Positions 34,473 to 46,230 of a DNA stretch of 64,000 bases are shown piece after piece (position 1 is the first letter of the stretch; every line of letters begins with the position of its first letter). Source of the DNA: Strongyloides papillosus (Eukaryota; Nematoda; Chromadorea; Rhabditida; Strongyloididae). The stretch spans positions 1,860,001 through 1,924,000 of the forward strand of contig SRSI01000028.1 of NCBI GenBank assembly GCA_005656395.1, given 5' to 3'. Below the pieces are notes generated by a model that was given only the letters and a program-made list of their open reading frames with translations, was not told where the DNA came from and did no database searches. Made by a program: the position numbers and the translations under genes.

Positions 34473-36286
34473 ATGAAACTTTTTCTTCTTTTTTTATTAA
34501 CGTTAGTTTCACTGTTCCTATGTGCTAAAAATAATAAAAATAAGGATAAGCTAGTAAAAACACCATTGGTAGAATTTAAGGAAAAAAACTTGTAAATTAA
34601 TATTTATTTTAACCTATTTGTTTAGATTATTAAAAAAGAAGAAGTATCAGAATTTTTAGGAGTTCCTTATGCATATCCTTCAATAGGCGCATATAGATTT
34701 AAACAACCACTTCTTTTAATGCGACCTCCATGGAGCAATACATTTAATGCAATTCATAAAGCAAGAGCATGCCCTCAAATTCTACGACGCCTTGATTTTA
34801 AGGATTACGATAACTTGCTTCCTGAAAATGGTACAAACGAAAGTTGTCTTAAGCTTAATATGTGGGTTCCAAAAGGAATGAAATGACCAGTTTTAGTCAT
34901 ACTACACGATGTTTTTTTATATAAGAACAGCTTCTGTTGATAGATACTATGGAGCTTATCTTGTGCAAAAAGCAAAATCAATAGTTATTACTCTTAATTT
35001 CAAGCTTGGTTTCTTTGGATTTGCATACCTGGGACGTGGACAGCAAATACCTGGAAATATGGGGGGGGCTTTTAGATCAGCAAATGGCTTCAAAATGGAT
35101 ACGCATCGCTATTGAATTCCTTTGGGGCAATAAAAATGCTATTATGCCAATTGAAATTGGCTCTGGAGGATACTCTGTCTCTGCTCACTTATTTTCAGAT
35201 ACAAGTTATGGTTTATTTCACAGAGCTATTGTAAACTCTGGACAATAACAAATTCATTAAATACCGTAAGACCGCAATTTACAAAAAGAAACACTCGTTT
35301 AGTGGCTGAGAGATTAAATTGTTTAAGTGACGAAAGACAGATTTTAACATGCTTACAAAAAACACCAACAATAAAAACATTACGTGCAGCCCAACAAGTT
35401 ATGAATTCACATATTATGGTAACAACATATAAGTTTTTACCTATAACCTTTGATAATCTCTTTTTCAAAGGAAGTTTACCAGAGAAAATAAGAAGAAATG
35501 AATATAATAAAAATGTTGATTTAATTTTTGGAATAACTCTTGATGAAGCTTTATTGTTAATGGCAACTGTATTAACAAATTCAAGCCTTTATAATTTCAA
35601 TTTTTTCCTTCTCTACCAACTTCTTCTAAAAGAAATTTATGTAATATGAATATAACAAATTTCAGAAATGCCGTTAAACTAGCTTGCTCGATACTACAGC
35701 TAAATCATACAAAAGCTGAAGATTTATATTATATATATAAAGATCTTCTTGGATTAACTTTTACACATAAGAGTGTAAAAAATTTATCAGATGTTCTGTT
35801 TAGTTGTGAAATATATAAATTTGCTGTAAAATATTCTGAAGATTCATCAAGTAATGTATATTTCTATGAAAACAATAAAAGATCACCCCATAGTAAGTAT
35901 CTTTCATGACAGGTGTGATGCAGGGAGATGAAATTATGGATATTTTTGCTTATCCATTTAGACATTCAAAGAGATATGACAAAAAAGCTTTAAAAAATGA
36001 ACAAAAATATTCTAAAACATTGATTTTGCTCATTAGGGAATTTTCAAAATCTGGACATCCATCAAAAAGATGGGCAAAATTTAAGGATCCAAATACAACA
36101 GCTTTTGTTTTTAATGGTAAACTAGATCTTAAAAAATCATTGAAACAAAAAGATGTGCTACCGCTATGTTCTAAAGTAAATTGTATTATTATTAATACTA
36201 GAAGAAAATTACAAAATGAAGTTATTGTACTACTACTACACAAGCTACAACAACTACGAAAAAAAAGAGTGTTTTCGATAAAATAA
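34473..36286 (+). pseudogene. Acetylcholinesterase-like carboxylesterase pseudogene
   Basis: Fragments in several frames follow the type-B carboxylesterase order: a signal peptide (34473 on), FLGVPYA, ACPQ, a CLKLNMWVP segment, VITLNFKLGFFGFAYL, PGNMG, LLDQQMASKWI, SVSAHLF, RAIVNSG, then a C-terminal part with GVMQGDEI. Lesions include a frame mismatch across the first intron, an in-frame TGA at 34884-34886, a frameshift at a T7 run about 34912, another at a G8 run 35061-35068, a TAA at 35246-35248, and shifts near 35610 and 35900. The nucleophile elbow reads EIGSGG where the family has GESAG, so the catalytic Ser aligns with Gly. The catalytic His (family GVMHG) is Gln. The acidic member (DEA) seems kept. 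Acetylcholinesterase-like genes are expanded in Strongyloides; this copy is dead or non-enzymatic. Confidence 0.88.
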
Positions 36287-36663
36287 AAGTCCGGTTTAAA
36301 GAACATTTTTGATTAATTTATGAATTTAATAAAAAATTGGTTTAATATAAAAAGTGTATATAGAACGGTGTTTATCATTAACATATTCAATTTTGTAGTT
36401 TTATTTAATTATTATTCTATTCCATAGCAAATTAAAGCTATTGTTTTGGCCTATTACGAATCTTCTGAAATACATATCAATCAAATGAAAATATTTTAAT
36501 TTTAAATCGATATTGCTTCTTTAAAAAGAATAATCATTGGTCAATAAACTTTAATATAATGAATAAATTTAGTAGAAAAATAAAATAATACAATATAAAT
36601 CACAGGATAATCTATATAAAACAACTATTTTTAATTCCGTTGTTTAAATAATATTAAAAAATA
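36287..36663. other. Short AT-rich spacer downstream of the esterase pseudogene
   Basis: No gene or RNA seen. It ends at the TA dinucleotide bordering the possible outer inverted-repeat element. Confidence 0.5.
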
Positions 36664-36936
36664 CACAGAAAGAAAAAAAGGAACACACATTTGTGTAAAA
36701 TGTAATAAATTTGTCCCACCTAATAAAGTTTGAGTTTTTTTGATTTCTGACTATTTTTAACGTAATTATTTTGTACAAAAAATTAAGGCAATAATTAAAA
36801 AAAGTTTTTATTTTTCTACTATATTGTTGTTATTTTAAAACTTGACTTATTTTCTACAATAATATAACTTTGTATAAGATTATAAATGCTTTTATGAGGA
36901 GTATTTATTGGCATATGATAGTATTCTTTTAAAGTA

Positions 36937-37822
36937 TTAGGTTGTCGCAAAAGTTCTGCCGTATTTTTTATAGTCATTTTTAGCCATCAAAAAAATATGA
37001 TTACAATTGATATAAAATTAAGCTATTTTAATAATTAAATAGTACGACTTCTTAACTTTATAATTCGTATAATCACAATTTTTTACACCGTTTATGCTAC
37101 ATTTTCTTATGTTAGACATGGATGCGGTCAGAAATCATTATTGACACTGTATTTTCTAAAAGCTTCAACTAAGACAAATGACAACTGATGCTTCCAAAAA
37201 TTTCTGTGTAGCATTGGAAAGAGATATAGTAAATGTTGGAACTATGTAAAGTTCGTTCTTAAAGTTTCAGGACAAAGAAATAAATCTTGAAGATGGAGCA
37301 TGCATCTGTATGGCTTCAGCTTCCAATGAAAATTTTTTTAAATTTTATCAATTCTAAACTACTTTTAATGACCTCTATTATAAAATTCTATCAAATTTAG
37401 ACAAAAAAATTTAAAAAAATTACGGAATTCGAAAAATTACAAAAATGTTGTTCTTCAATATGACGGCATGTGACATTGAAGACTCGAAAAAATATGGATA
37501 GGAAAAGTTATGAATTACTCTCGCACACAACATATTCTTCAGATGTTTCTCTATTTAATCACTACTTACTCTTATCTCTAAATAGCTTATAGGATGGTAG
37601 ATACTTTAGTAAAGTTGGTAAGGCAAATATTGGTTTTTTTGAAACTTTCTTCAAAAAGAATGAGAAATTCTTCACATTTGGAATCGATAAGGTGGCTACT
37701 TAATGGAGACTAGTTGTAGATTGTATTCGATAATATATTGTAAATTAGAAATATTTATTATTAAAATTATAATCATTTAAAAATTTCGTAAAAAGTACGA
37801 CAAAACTTTTGCGAAAACCTAA
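36937..37822 (+). mobile_element. Decayed mariner-family transposon, 886 bp
   Basis: Terminal inverted repeats of about 30 bp start TTAGGTTGTCGCAAAAGTTC at the left and, on the minus strand, TTAGGTTTTCGCAAAAGTTT at the right. TA dinucleotides flank both (36935-36936 and 37823-37824), the mariner target duplication. Inside, broken plus-strand frames match mariner transposase in order: KFQDKEINLEDG (family KFxxGDxSLEDE) near 37262, LQYDGM near 37450 (family LQHDNARPH, with the second catalytic Asp), then FFKKNEKFFTFGIDKVATYW near 37650 (family FFASKxxxFFxxGIxKLPERW). Stops, shifts and about 400 bp of missing length against a typical 1.3 kb element show that it is inactive. Confidence 0.88.
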
Positions 37823-38316
37823 TATTTTTAAATTGTTTAAATTACTATAAATTAGATTTTTATATAAAGTTAAAAGTTATACTCATATGATGATTCAACT
37901 TTTTTTATACTGTTTTTCAAGATTATTTTTAAAAGTCAAACTTAATAGTAGTTTTAAAACATTATGCGTCTTATTCATAGTAAAAATAATTTTCAAGCAT
38001 TATAATTTAAATAAAAAAGTAGCAAACACTAAAATAACATACTTAATTATAGCATTTTGTGCTGTTAAATAATTATTGCTTTTCATTATTATTTTTATGA
38101 AAATTTTCAATTTCCAAAATTAATATTGTTAGTAGAATGTTTGAAAAATGATTTTTGCTAAAACTTTAGCGACTTTAAATGAAATTGATTTCTAATAACG
38201 AAATTTATATTTTATTATAAAAAGCAGACTAGATTCGAAAGAAGCACAATATTTTTAAGATTTCTAAGATTAAATAAATGTTACATTACTGCCAAATATT
38301 AAAAGTATAAATTTTT

Positions 38317-38350
38317 GTAAAAAAAGGACAAAATTTATGTGAAAATCTAA
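38317..38350. repeat. Solo mariner-like terminal repeat
   Basis: GTAAAAAAAGGACAAAATTT and the following ATGTGAAAATCTAA closely match the right end of the mariner at 37789-37822, in the same orientation. No partner left end was seen, so it is probably a remnant of a second copy. Confidence 0.5.
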
Positions 38351-39292
38351 CATTTTGCGTCATTTAAAACATTTTTTTTGTCTCTTGATACTTTTAAAAT
38401 TTGAATAAATTTTGACATTTTAAAATGACAGGACATTTTTTATTGTATTTTACGTAATAATGTCGAAATTTGTCCCGTTTATTTTTTGTGTGTATTAGGA
38501 CTCAAAAATCAGACAAATAATAAATGAAAAATTTCGTGAAGCTAAAGTGCAGAGTAAAAATAGCGAATTTTAAAGAATAAACATAAGGTACAACTCCTCC
38601 TGGTTATTTTGACGTTATAAAATAAATGAAAATAATTATCATAATTTGAGATTGTTTAAAATAATCTCCAGGAAGTTGGATAAAATAAAGGAACTAATGG
38701 AAATAAATACCGTTTGATATCCTTCAAAAGAGAAGATTTTGAATTAAAACATATTTTTGTTAAGTTGAAGACTGTAGTTTTGTATTCTACTATATAAAGT
38801 ATATTTCATTGTTGACTAAAATTATATGAAAATAAAAATTTTGATTTATAAAAATCAAGTAATAATTTATTTTAAGATAAGTTTTTAATAATTTTTGAAA
38901 ATATTAGTTAATTTTAAAATTAATTAAGCTTTAAAAACTTTTCAGCAAATTAGTAATTTTATTTTGAATAAAACATTTGGGATCGATTCATCGTCAATAA
39001 CTTAATGAAAGATTGTTGATTATAAAAGAAATATGAGATTTTAAAATGTAGTAGTACCAATATGACCTATTTCTAGTCATTTAAATTAACCTATGTTTTT
39101 TCCTTTAGTTACACTTAATACCCTTAAAAATATGACAATCTATATTGCAGGATCTTTCAAGTTGAAGAGTGAAGTAAGACTTCATAATGGAAAACATTTT
39201 ACTATTGTCGTGGTTAATCCATCTTCCATCACATGTAGCAATTCTATCAAAAGATAATCTAACATTACTAATTTGAGTTATTATTTATTTGG

Positions 39293-39482
39293 CTCATATA
39301 TTTTTCTCTTCCCATCTTAGTTGAGTTAAAATACTACCTCTTTATAAAATTTTTTATATCAAATAGATCTTTTTTGCTAATGCTATATAGCTTTTTGGGT
39401 ACGTAAATTAAGAGCAAATAAAGTTTTAAATATCCTACCAATTTTAGTTGTAATATATTCATGTTTTAACCCAAGATATTAG
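39293..39482. repeat. Dispersed repeat, copy A
   Basis: It shares an ordered set of blocks with 42262-42450: CATATATTTTTCTC, CTTAGTTGAGTTAAA, ACTAC, CTACCTCT-like, TGCTATATAGC, TTTGGG, and a TTTTAACCCAAGA-type end. Divergence is high. No terminal repeats or coding sequence were recognised. Confidence 0.6.
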
Positions 39483-42261
39483 TTTGTAATTAATTTTTGG
39501 CATGTCACTTTTTTTTAGATGAATTATAGCTCTCAAAAGAAGTGGTAAATAAAATCAAATTAATTATAAAGATATAGTTTATATACTTTGTAAAACAAAC
39601 ATACAACTATTTTTAATAGATATATATGAAAGAAGAGTACATAATTTAAAAATGTTTTGCTAAAGCTAACATTCACTTTTAAAAATCTTTATATTACTTT
39701 CTTAGAAAAAGTTATGTCATTTAAATTCTACTAACGTTTTAATATATTATATATTTAATTTAAAAAATATAATTCTGTTTTTATTTTTATTGTTTAAATT
39801 TTAAAGTATTTCTCTCATTACCACGTTTAATAATGAAAAACATAGTAAAATTCTTCCTAGTTATTAATATTTTTTTAACAATTTCGTTTTTCAGTTTTTT
39901 GATTATAAGTCCAAAAACACAGAATTGCGGTAGACGTGTAGATATAATAAAAACATTTATCAACACATTTTAACATATTTAATATTTTTTTCAACAATTT
40001 GAGAAACAAGCAATTTGTGCTCATAGAAAAATATTCAGAATAAATAGTAAGAATTAATATACTTACTACAATAGTGTGGATAAGATAAAAATTCAAATTG
40101 CTCGAAAGCATAATTTCATGATATATTAAAATATATACAAATTAAATTCTGATTTTTTATAATTAATACTTGACATAAACATATTTAAAACAAAATGTTC
40201 TAAGTTACAATGAAGCATGTACTTAGACAATGATACCGTACTTCAGTATAAAATTTACATAAAAAAAATTACTGAATAACATTCTTAAATTATTTATTTA
40301 ACAAAACTACTTCTTTTAAAATTTGCATCAGAACACTAGTAAGTAAAAAATGAAGTAAATGAAACCACAATATATTATAAGACTATAAGAAATTTCGCTA
40401 CCATTTTGCAGATATAAATACACAACATTTCTCTCTCAAATAAGCTATAAATAGTTTACTGATTTACGTGAATATTAAAAAGATAAGCGTATATTAAGAT
40501 GCATGTTAAAAAATTTTAAATCAGCTTGTAGTGCCGACTCATGTACTTCGATAAAAGTCCACTTTTTGCCATTTAATGTGAAAAAAATGATAATAAAAAA
40601 CTTTAACAAACATTATCATTAATAATAAGGATATTAAAAACTATCAAAACAAGTAAATTTAACATTTCCGCACATACGAAAGATATAGAATAAAATCATT
40701 CGAAAAAAGCATATCATTCGCATGAAAATGAGTAGAAGGATATTTAAAGTACAACATTTTAATATGTAATACTAAAAAATAAAATTTTATACATAAAAGT
40801 CTTTTTGATAATAAGTAATGTATTGAGAAATTTATAATATTCCCCGGAATTAATAATTTATTCCTTTCGTTATTTTTTTTGATTTTTTTTATAAATAATA
40901 GTGTTAAATTAATAACATTTATATTAAAAGAATAGAATTCGTTCCTTAACAATATAAAATTTTACTATATGTAATAAAGTTAATTACATTGAAAATATTT
41001 TTTTAGAATTATACTATAATAGATATAAAAAAAATTATTAAATGTATTAGTAATAATATTCAGAAAACTAACTTTTTACTATTAATTAATGGAATTTATG
41101 AAATAATTAATCTAAAAAAGAGCTTAAAGCTAACATACTCGCTAATAAACTATGTATTAAAATAAATGTTTCCTTGTGTTCAAATAAATTATACAATTTA
41201 CATAAAAATGTGTTCACACAAAGTAGCTTTATAAATAAAGTTTAAAAAACAAATGTACAAGTTATCTTTTTGTATTAAAATTTGATTAACATAGATAAAC
41301 CTAATATTTTTCTCTTTTAATCTTACTTGTAATTTTAGCATAGAGTTTCTAAATATCCTTTACTATTATTTTTTAGTAAATTATAAGCTATCTCCTACTT
41401 CTTCTAAGATTTTCTTCAATTTCCTATAATTTTGCTAAATTTAGTATCATTAAGCAGTCATAAGAAAGAGTAAATTAAAATACTACAATTATTTTATTTA
41501 TCAGAGTTGATAGAAAGTAGTTACATTATTAGCTACTTAAAACAGTTTGTATTATCTCTAAAATTGATAAAAATGCTTCTTAAGATTTAAAAACTTTTAT
41601 ATTAAAATCTTTTTACAATGAAAACTGATAGCAATAAAAAAATTACCTTTTATATGCCAATTTTGTAGAACTTGTTCAAAAACTTTGGTTTTTTTACCGT
41701 GAAAATCTATTACAAAGTATCAAAGATTTCAATGATATTTCTTCAAATTTGAGGAGGTTCTAGATATCACATCTTTATTTTAATCATTGTACGAATCTTC
41801 TGTGATTCTCATACTATATTCACTTCTCATCAGATGCGATGGTCCCAACCAGAAAATGGGTCAATAAAATTTCACTGAAACAGTGAAGAAAGAATTTTTA
41901 TTCGTTTTAAATATCAAAAAGTACTTAACAATTGAGATATATAGATTAACCATTAAATGCTGTTAAATATCCGTAATCGGGTTCGTATTTAATTATTGCC
42001 ATTACTATAGAGCTCATGCTTGATACAAATCAAAATTCCAATTAAATGCTTTTTTTTAACTATAAGTAATAACAAAAAATACAGTAAAAATAATATAGTA
42101 AATTAACTCACAAATCTAGTTAACTAGTGTAAGAAAATATACTAGTTATGGTATCAATTAACAAGATCTACTAGATTTTCTTTTATATTTGACGACAATG
42201 AAGTTTAATTTTTGACAAATTCTATCACCAAAGTTTAGAAATTAGGTATTTTTTGTATATT

Positions 42262-42450
42262 TCATATATTTTTCTCATCTCAGTTGGGTTAAAAAACTAC
42301 TAAGTAATGTAATATTTCTACCTCTATTATTAGATATTGTTCTTTTGCTATATAGCCCTTTGGGAACATAACTCATAGGAAAATATAGGATTAATTTTCT
42401 TACTAATTTAATCCAACATGTATTTAGGTTTGAACTCAAGACAATCATTG
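42262..42450. repeat. Dispersed repeat, copy B
   Basis: Counterpart of the repeat at 39293-39482 in the same orientation: CATATATTTTTCTC, CTCAGTTGGGTTAAA, TTGCTATATAGCCCTTTGGG and TTTGAACTCAAGACA. A weaker third copy may lie at 15.3-15.5 kb. Confidence 0.6.
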
Positions 42451-43142
42451 AAATCATTCTTTGACATAGTTTATCTTTATACTGATAATAAAGTTTTTAT
42501 AAAAGACACAGAAAACAAAAATAATAATTAATTTTATTTAATAATTTAATTCAGAAAAACAAAACGGTTTTTATGATTGTCAATGAGCTATTTAAAGACA
42601 TACAAAGATTAAACTTTCTAACTCTGCAAGAATGATGTTGAAGATCATTTTTTTAATATGTAAACAAATTATATAATTTTATCCATATATGATTCAACAT
42701 GAATAACATGATACCAATGTAATTTCATATAAATTAAAAATTTTCAAAGTCAAATCTTTGGCATTGAATTTTTTATAAATAATATTACCATATAAATTAA
42801 ACTTTTACCACTAATTGAGTGAACTTTTTAACAATAAATTATATGTGATATTTTTTACCAAGGAATGTACACCGACTCTTTGATTTTAATTCATAATTAC
42901 TGCCTTTATTTGATTAATATCAGATTACTAATGGTCATCATATATGCAAATTTTAAAATATGAGGAATTACATAATAATTATTACTTATTGTATATAAAA
43001 TAAAGTTTAACAAATTATAACAAACTTCGATTTTTAATAATAGTTCTACAAACGAACATTTAATACAAACAATACTTTTTAGTAACCTTGTAAAAATACT
43101 TTTCAATTAGAAAAAAGAAACCACTAGGGTCAGGTAAGCATA

Positions 43143-43214
43143 AGGCACCACCGAGATTTGCACTCGGGTCACAGGATTCAGAGTCCTGGATGCTAACTAC
43201 TACACCATGGCGCC
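43143..43214 (-). tRNA. tRNA-Gln(CTG), probably damaged
   Basis: The minus strand folds as a 72-nt tRNA with acceptor strands GGCGCCA and TGGTGCC (one G-T pair) and anticodon stem-loop CAGGA-CTCTGAA-TCCTG, anticodon CTG for glutamine CAG codons. Compared with the intact neighbour, the D-loop reads TAGTAGTTA (conserved G18 replaced by A) and the T-loop reads GTGCAAATC (the conserved TTC changed to TGC, removing T55). Both members of the G18-Psi55 tertiary pair and a core B-box base are therefore lost. It may be a pseudogene. Confidence 0.8.
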
Positions 43215-43299
43215 TCTGGTGAGAAGGCACTTTTTTAGAAAACAAACTTTAGATACTTACTACTCACAAATAAAATATTGATAAATTAAACTAAAAGTT

Positions 43300-43371
43300 A
43301 GGTTCCACCGAGATTTGAACTCGGGTCGCAGGATTCAAAGTCCTGAGTGCTAACCGCTACACCATGGAACC
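43300..43371 (-). tRNA. tRNA-Gln(TTG)
   Basis: A 72-nt tRNA on the minus strand: acceptor GGTTCCA with TGGAACC, D-loop with GGTTA, anticodon stem-loop CAGGA-CTTTGAA-TCCTG (anticodon TTG, glutamine CAA codons), and T-loop GTTCAAATC. All stems pair and both internal promoter boxes look normal. It lies 85 bp upstream (on its own strand) of the CTG copy, with which it shares most of its length. Confidence 0.95.
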
Positions 43372-44911
43372 ATGGGCCGGTGGTAGACAGCACTTTTTAC
43401 AAGAAAAATTATATTTTTATTAAAAAATGATTATATATAATCAGTCAATAAAGATTATTAGGTTTCTTTAGAGTTGTAATTATAGCCAATTTTGTTTAAA
43501 CTTTCTTACATCGAAATATTTTGTCTAAAAGTTTTATTAAAATATAACAACTATTTTTTAGTTGTCCCATGTTATAAAACAATAATTTTAGTAATTGGTT
43601 ATATATTACAATATATTTTTACAGCTACTCTTTTCGTACTTTTATGTACTCTCAGACTAATTAACATCTTATTCAAATGACAAATTGTTTTATCAATACC
43701 TAAATACACACAAACACATAAACAATATAATTTTAAATTTGCAGGATGTTAATTAAATTTTTATATATAATTTACTTAATCACTAATACATTTTTATAAA
43801 TTTTACACATCTTTTTTTTATAAAACTTTATAACCGTTTTTAACAGTATAATAATGGTATAATATTTGAAATAAAAAATATAATGATTACAAATATTTAT
43901 ATTATATACCATTAAATTATTTGAAGGCTACTTAATTACTCATATAAAAGGTAAACCTTTGATTAACTCAACAATATATGTCAGTTAATGATTATATTTT
44001 AATAATAACTGTATAAATATGATTTTATAAATATCTTTTTTACCTCTCTTTGTATATAATAAAGGAAAGATTTATATATAGTCATATAATTTGTTTATAA
44101 TAACATTCAATTTCATTTTTTTCTTCCTCAAATTATTCTATTGTTGATAAAACTTTTATTATTCACAAATCATGATATTCTTTATCAAACTAATTATACT
44201 AAATTATTTTATTTTAAAAATAAAAAAAATAGTTTACTTTCAAAATTTAATTTTATTGTTGAATCTTCTCTCAAAAACTATATTAAAATGTTAATAGAGG
44301 ACAAAAATAATTAAAAAATTTATTGAGCATAACAAATAAAGTTAACTTTTTACAGAATCTACTCTTATAACAAAGTAATTTATAAATTTTAACAAAACAT
44401 CTAATATATTTATTAGACTTTTAATGGAATGTTAAAGATTAAAAAAGGACATTTAAATAATTTAATGGAATGGACGATTTATCGTACATCTTTTTGACAC
44501 CATCCCTACAGTATGATATGGAAAACCTGAATTATGATTAATTACACATCAAAAAAGTCCCTTATCTAAAAATAAAAAATTATTTCAGATAGTTAGAAAT
44601 AAATAATATTTAGGAAAGTCAGTATATTTTAAAGAAATAACAAATTTTTACAATGCTTTTATTTTAATTTGCCTTGGGACAACTTTTCACGACACTATCA
44701 CTTTTCTTAATGAAAATTAAAGACAATTCTAAGTAAAGTTTATTGCTGTAGAAATAATAAATTAAATTTTGATAATACAAAGAAAAATGTTACAAAATTT
44801 TGTCATCAAATATAATGATAAATAGAAATCAATGAAATATTTCTTTTGATAAAATAAGTCAGAAAAATAGCTTTCTTTATTTAAAGTATCTATTTTTATT
44901 GATAAAAACTA
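43372..44911. other. Intergenic AT-rich spacer
   Basis: No gene or RNA is visible. The frame at 43492-43680 is low-complexity. The right end is the 3' flank of the Pax gene, where AATAAA-like signals occur on the minus strand near 44890-44900. Confidence 0.55.
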
Positions 44912-46230
44912 TTAATTTGTATTATTTATACTATGCCTTCCCTCCATATCTGTCATTTGCGGTGCCCCTTAAAAATATAATCATTAATAACAAAAGAGTA
45001 TAATTTCATAAGTTACCTAAGTTTGTTCTATTTGGAATCATTAAATGTGATTGCATTATTCCTCCATTTACCTGACCTCCCAAAGAACACCATTTTGTTG
45101 AAGATTGGTTGTTTAAGGCCGTATTTATATTATATTTGTCATTTGTAAATATATTTTGATCAGAGGATAGGACATTTTCATGTTGCTGTCGTAACGTTGA
45201 CGGATGAGACATTTGTTGGTTATCAAATATCCCTTGATTAGTTGTGGTAATTGAATTAACAACACTTGAATATGGATTTGTCCATATTTGTTGGTTACCA
45301 CTATTAAAAGTCTCCATACTTTTTAATTGCTTTTGTTGTAATGATAATAACTTATTAATGGAATACGCAGCTTGAGATTGTTGATCAAACGGGTTGGCAA
45401 AAGTCGGTGGCATACTCGGATTCAAATTAGATATGTTGGATGTTGGTGCATTATATGTATTGTTTGTAGTTGAAGACGATGACGTGCTAAGTGAAGAGGA
45501 TGAATTATTTTGAAGTAATATTTTATTTCCACGATTCCTAACAATTCTGTTGATAGAACTAACTGATGGTACATTATCAGCTTCACATATACGATCTTCA
45601 ATAAGTTTCTCTCTTATCTCCCAAGCAAACATTGTTGGATTTTGTAGTTTATATAATGTTATTGAATTAACAACTTTTGGTGTAGCCACTTTAGGTTTAG
45701 AGCCACCAATAACTCCAGGTTTTATGGAACCAGTTTCATAGAAACGACCAAGAATTTTTGATACACAACCATGAGATACACGAAGTTGACGAGAGATATC
45801 ACAGGGACGGACACCTTGTTGAGCTAACTCAACTATCTTATTACGTACATGATCAGGAAGTGGTCTACCATTAACAAAAACACCTCCTAGTTGATTAACA
45901 CCAGTATGTGCTTAAAAAATAACAAATATATAGATGAATATTATAAAATAATATAAAAAACATACAACTATAAGCATTAATAGAATTATTCGATGATACA
46001 GGTGTTGAAACGTTTGAAGTTTGTGGTTGACTAGAAGATGAGGTAGATGATGTAGTTAATCCATCAATAGAAGTAGGAATATTATTATTAATATTTAATA
46101 ATTGTGCTTGATTACCAATAGTATTATTGCCAACGTTTCCTATTGTTGGTTGTTGAATTTGTTGGTGTTGATGATAATACCTCTGATACCAGAGTTCATT
46201 AGCCATAGAAGCTGTACTTCTGTTATCCAT
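44912..46230 (-). CDS. egl-38/pax-2: Pax-2/5/8-class paired-domain transcription factor (EGL-38/PAX-2 type)
   Basis: Three exons: 45966-46230, 45017-45910 and 44912-44967, with matching phase-1 junctions, giving 404 residues. Residues about 90-215 form a complete paired domain: [60 protein letters not shown], then [13 protein letters not shown] and [12 protein letters not shown]. This is nearly identical to Pax-2/5/8 proteins and C. elegans EGL-38 and PAX-2, which bind DNA through both paired subdomains to control organ development. YSINKLL at 271-277 resembles the octapeptide repressor motif but lacks its Gly. No homeodomain is seen, as expected for the nematode members. The rest is Asn/Ser/Gln-rich. 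The short last exon ([17 protein letters not shown]) is inferred from splice sites. Which nematode paralogue it is cannot be decided here. Confidence 0.93.

Larger units (their letters stand above)
36664..38492. mobile_element. Possible older Tc1-like inverted-repeat element hosting the mariner insertion
   Basis: The left end after TA (36662-36663) reads CACAGAAAGAAAAAAAGGAA. The right end before TA (38493-38494), read on the minus strand, gives CACACAAAAAATAAACGGGA. Both continue to an ACA...ATTTG-like block. Without the nested mariner the element would be about 940 bp. I found no transposase sequence inside. The similarity is imperfect and AT-rich, so this is tentative. Confidence 0.35.
38493..43142. 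other. Gene-poor AT-rich region
   Basis: No supported gene or RNA was found over about 4.6 kb. Open frames (39875-40111, 40659-40952, 42275-42457, 42906-43106) are AT-driven. The only structure I see is the dispersed repeat pair at 39.3 and 42.3 kb. Confidence 0.55.

Noticed and set aside
43060..43245. 61-codon minus-strand frame
   Set aside because: It overlaps the tRNA-Gln(CTG) gene; the apparent protein is translated tRNA.
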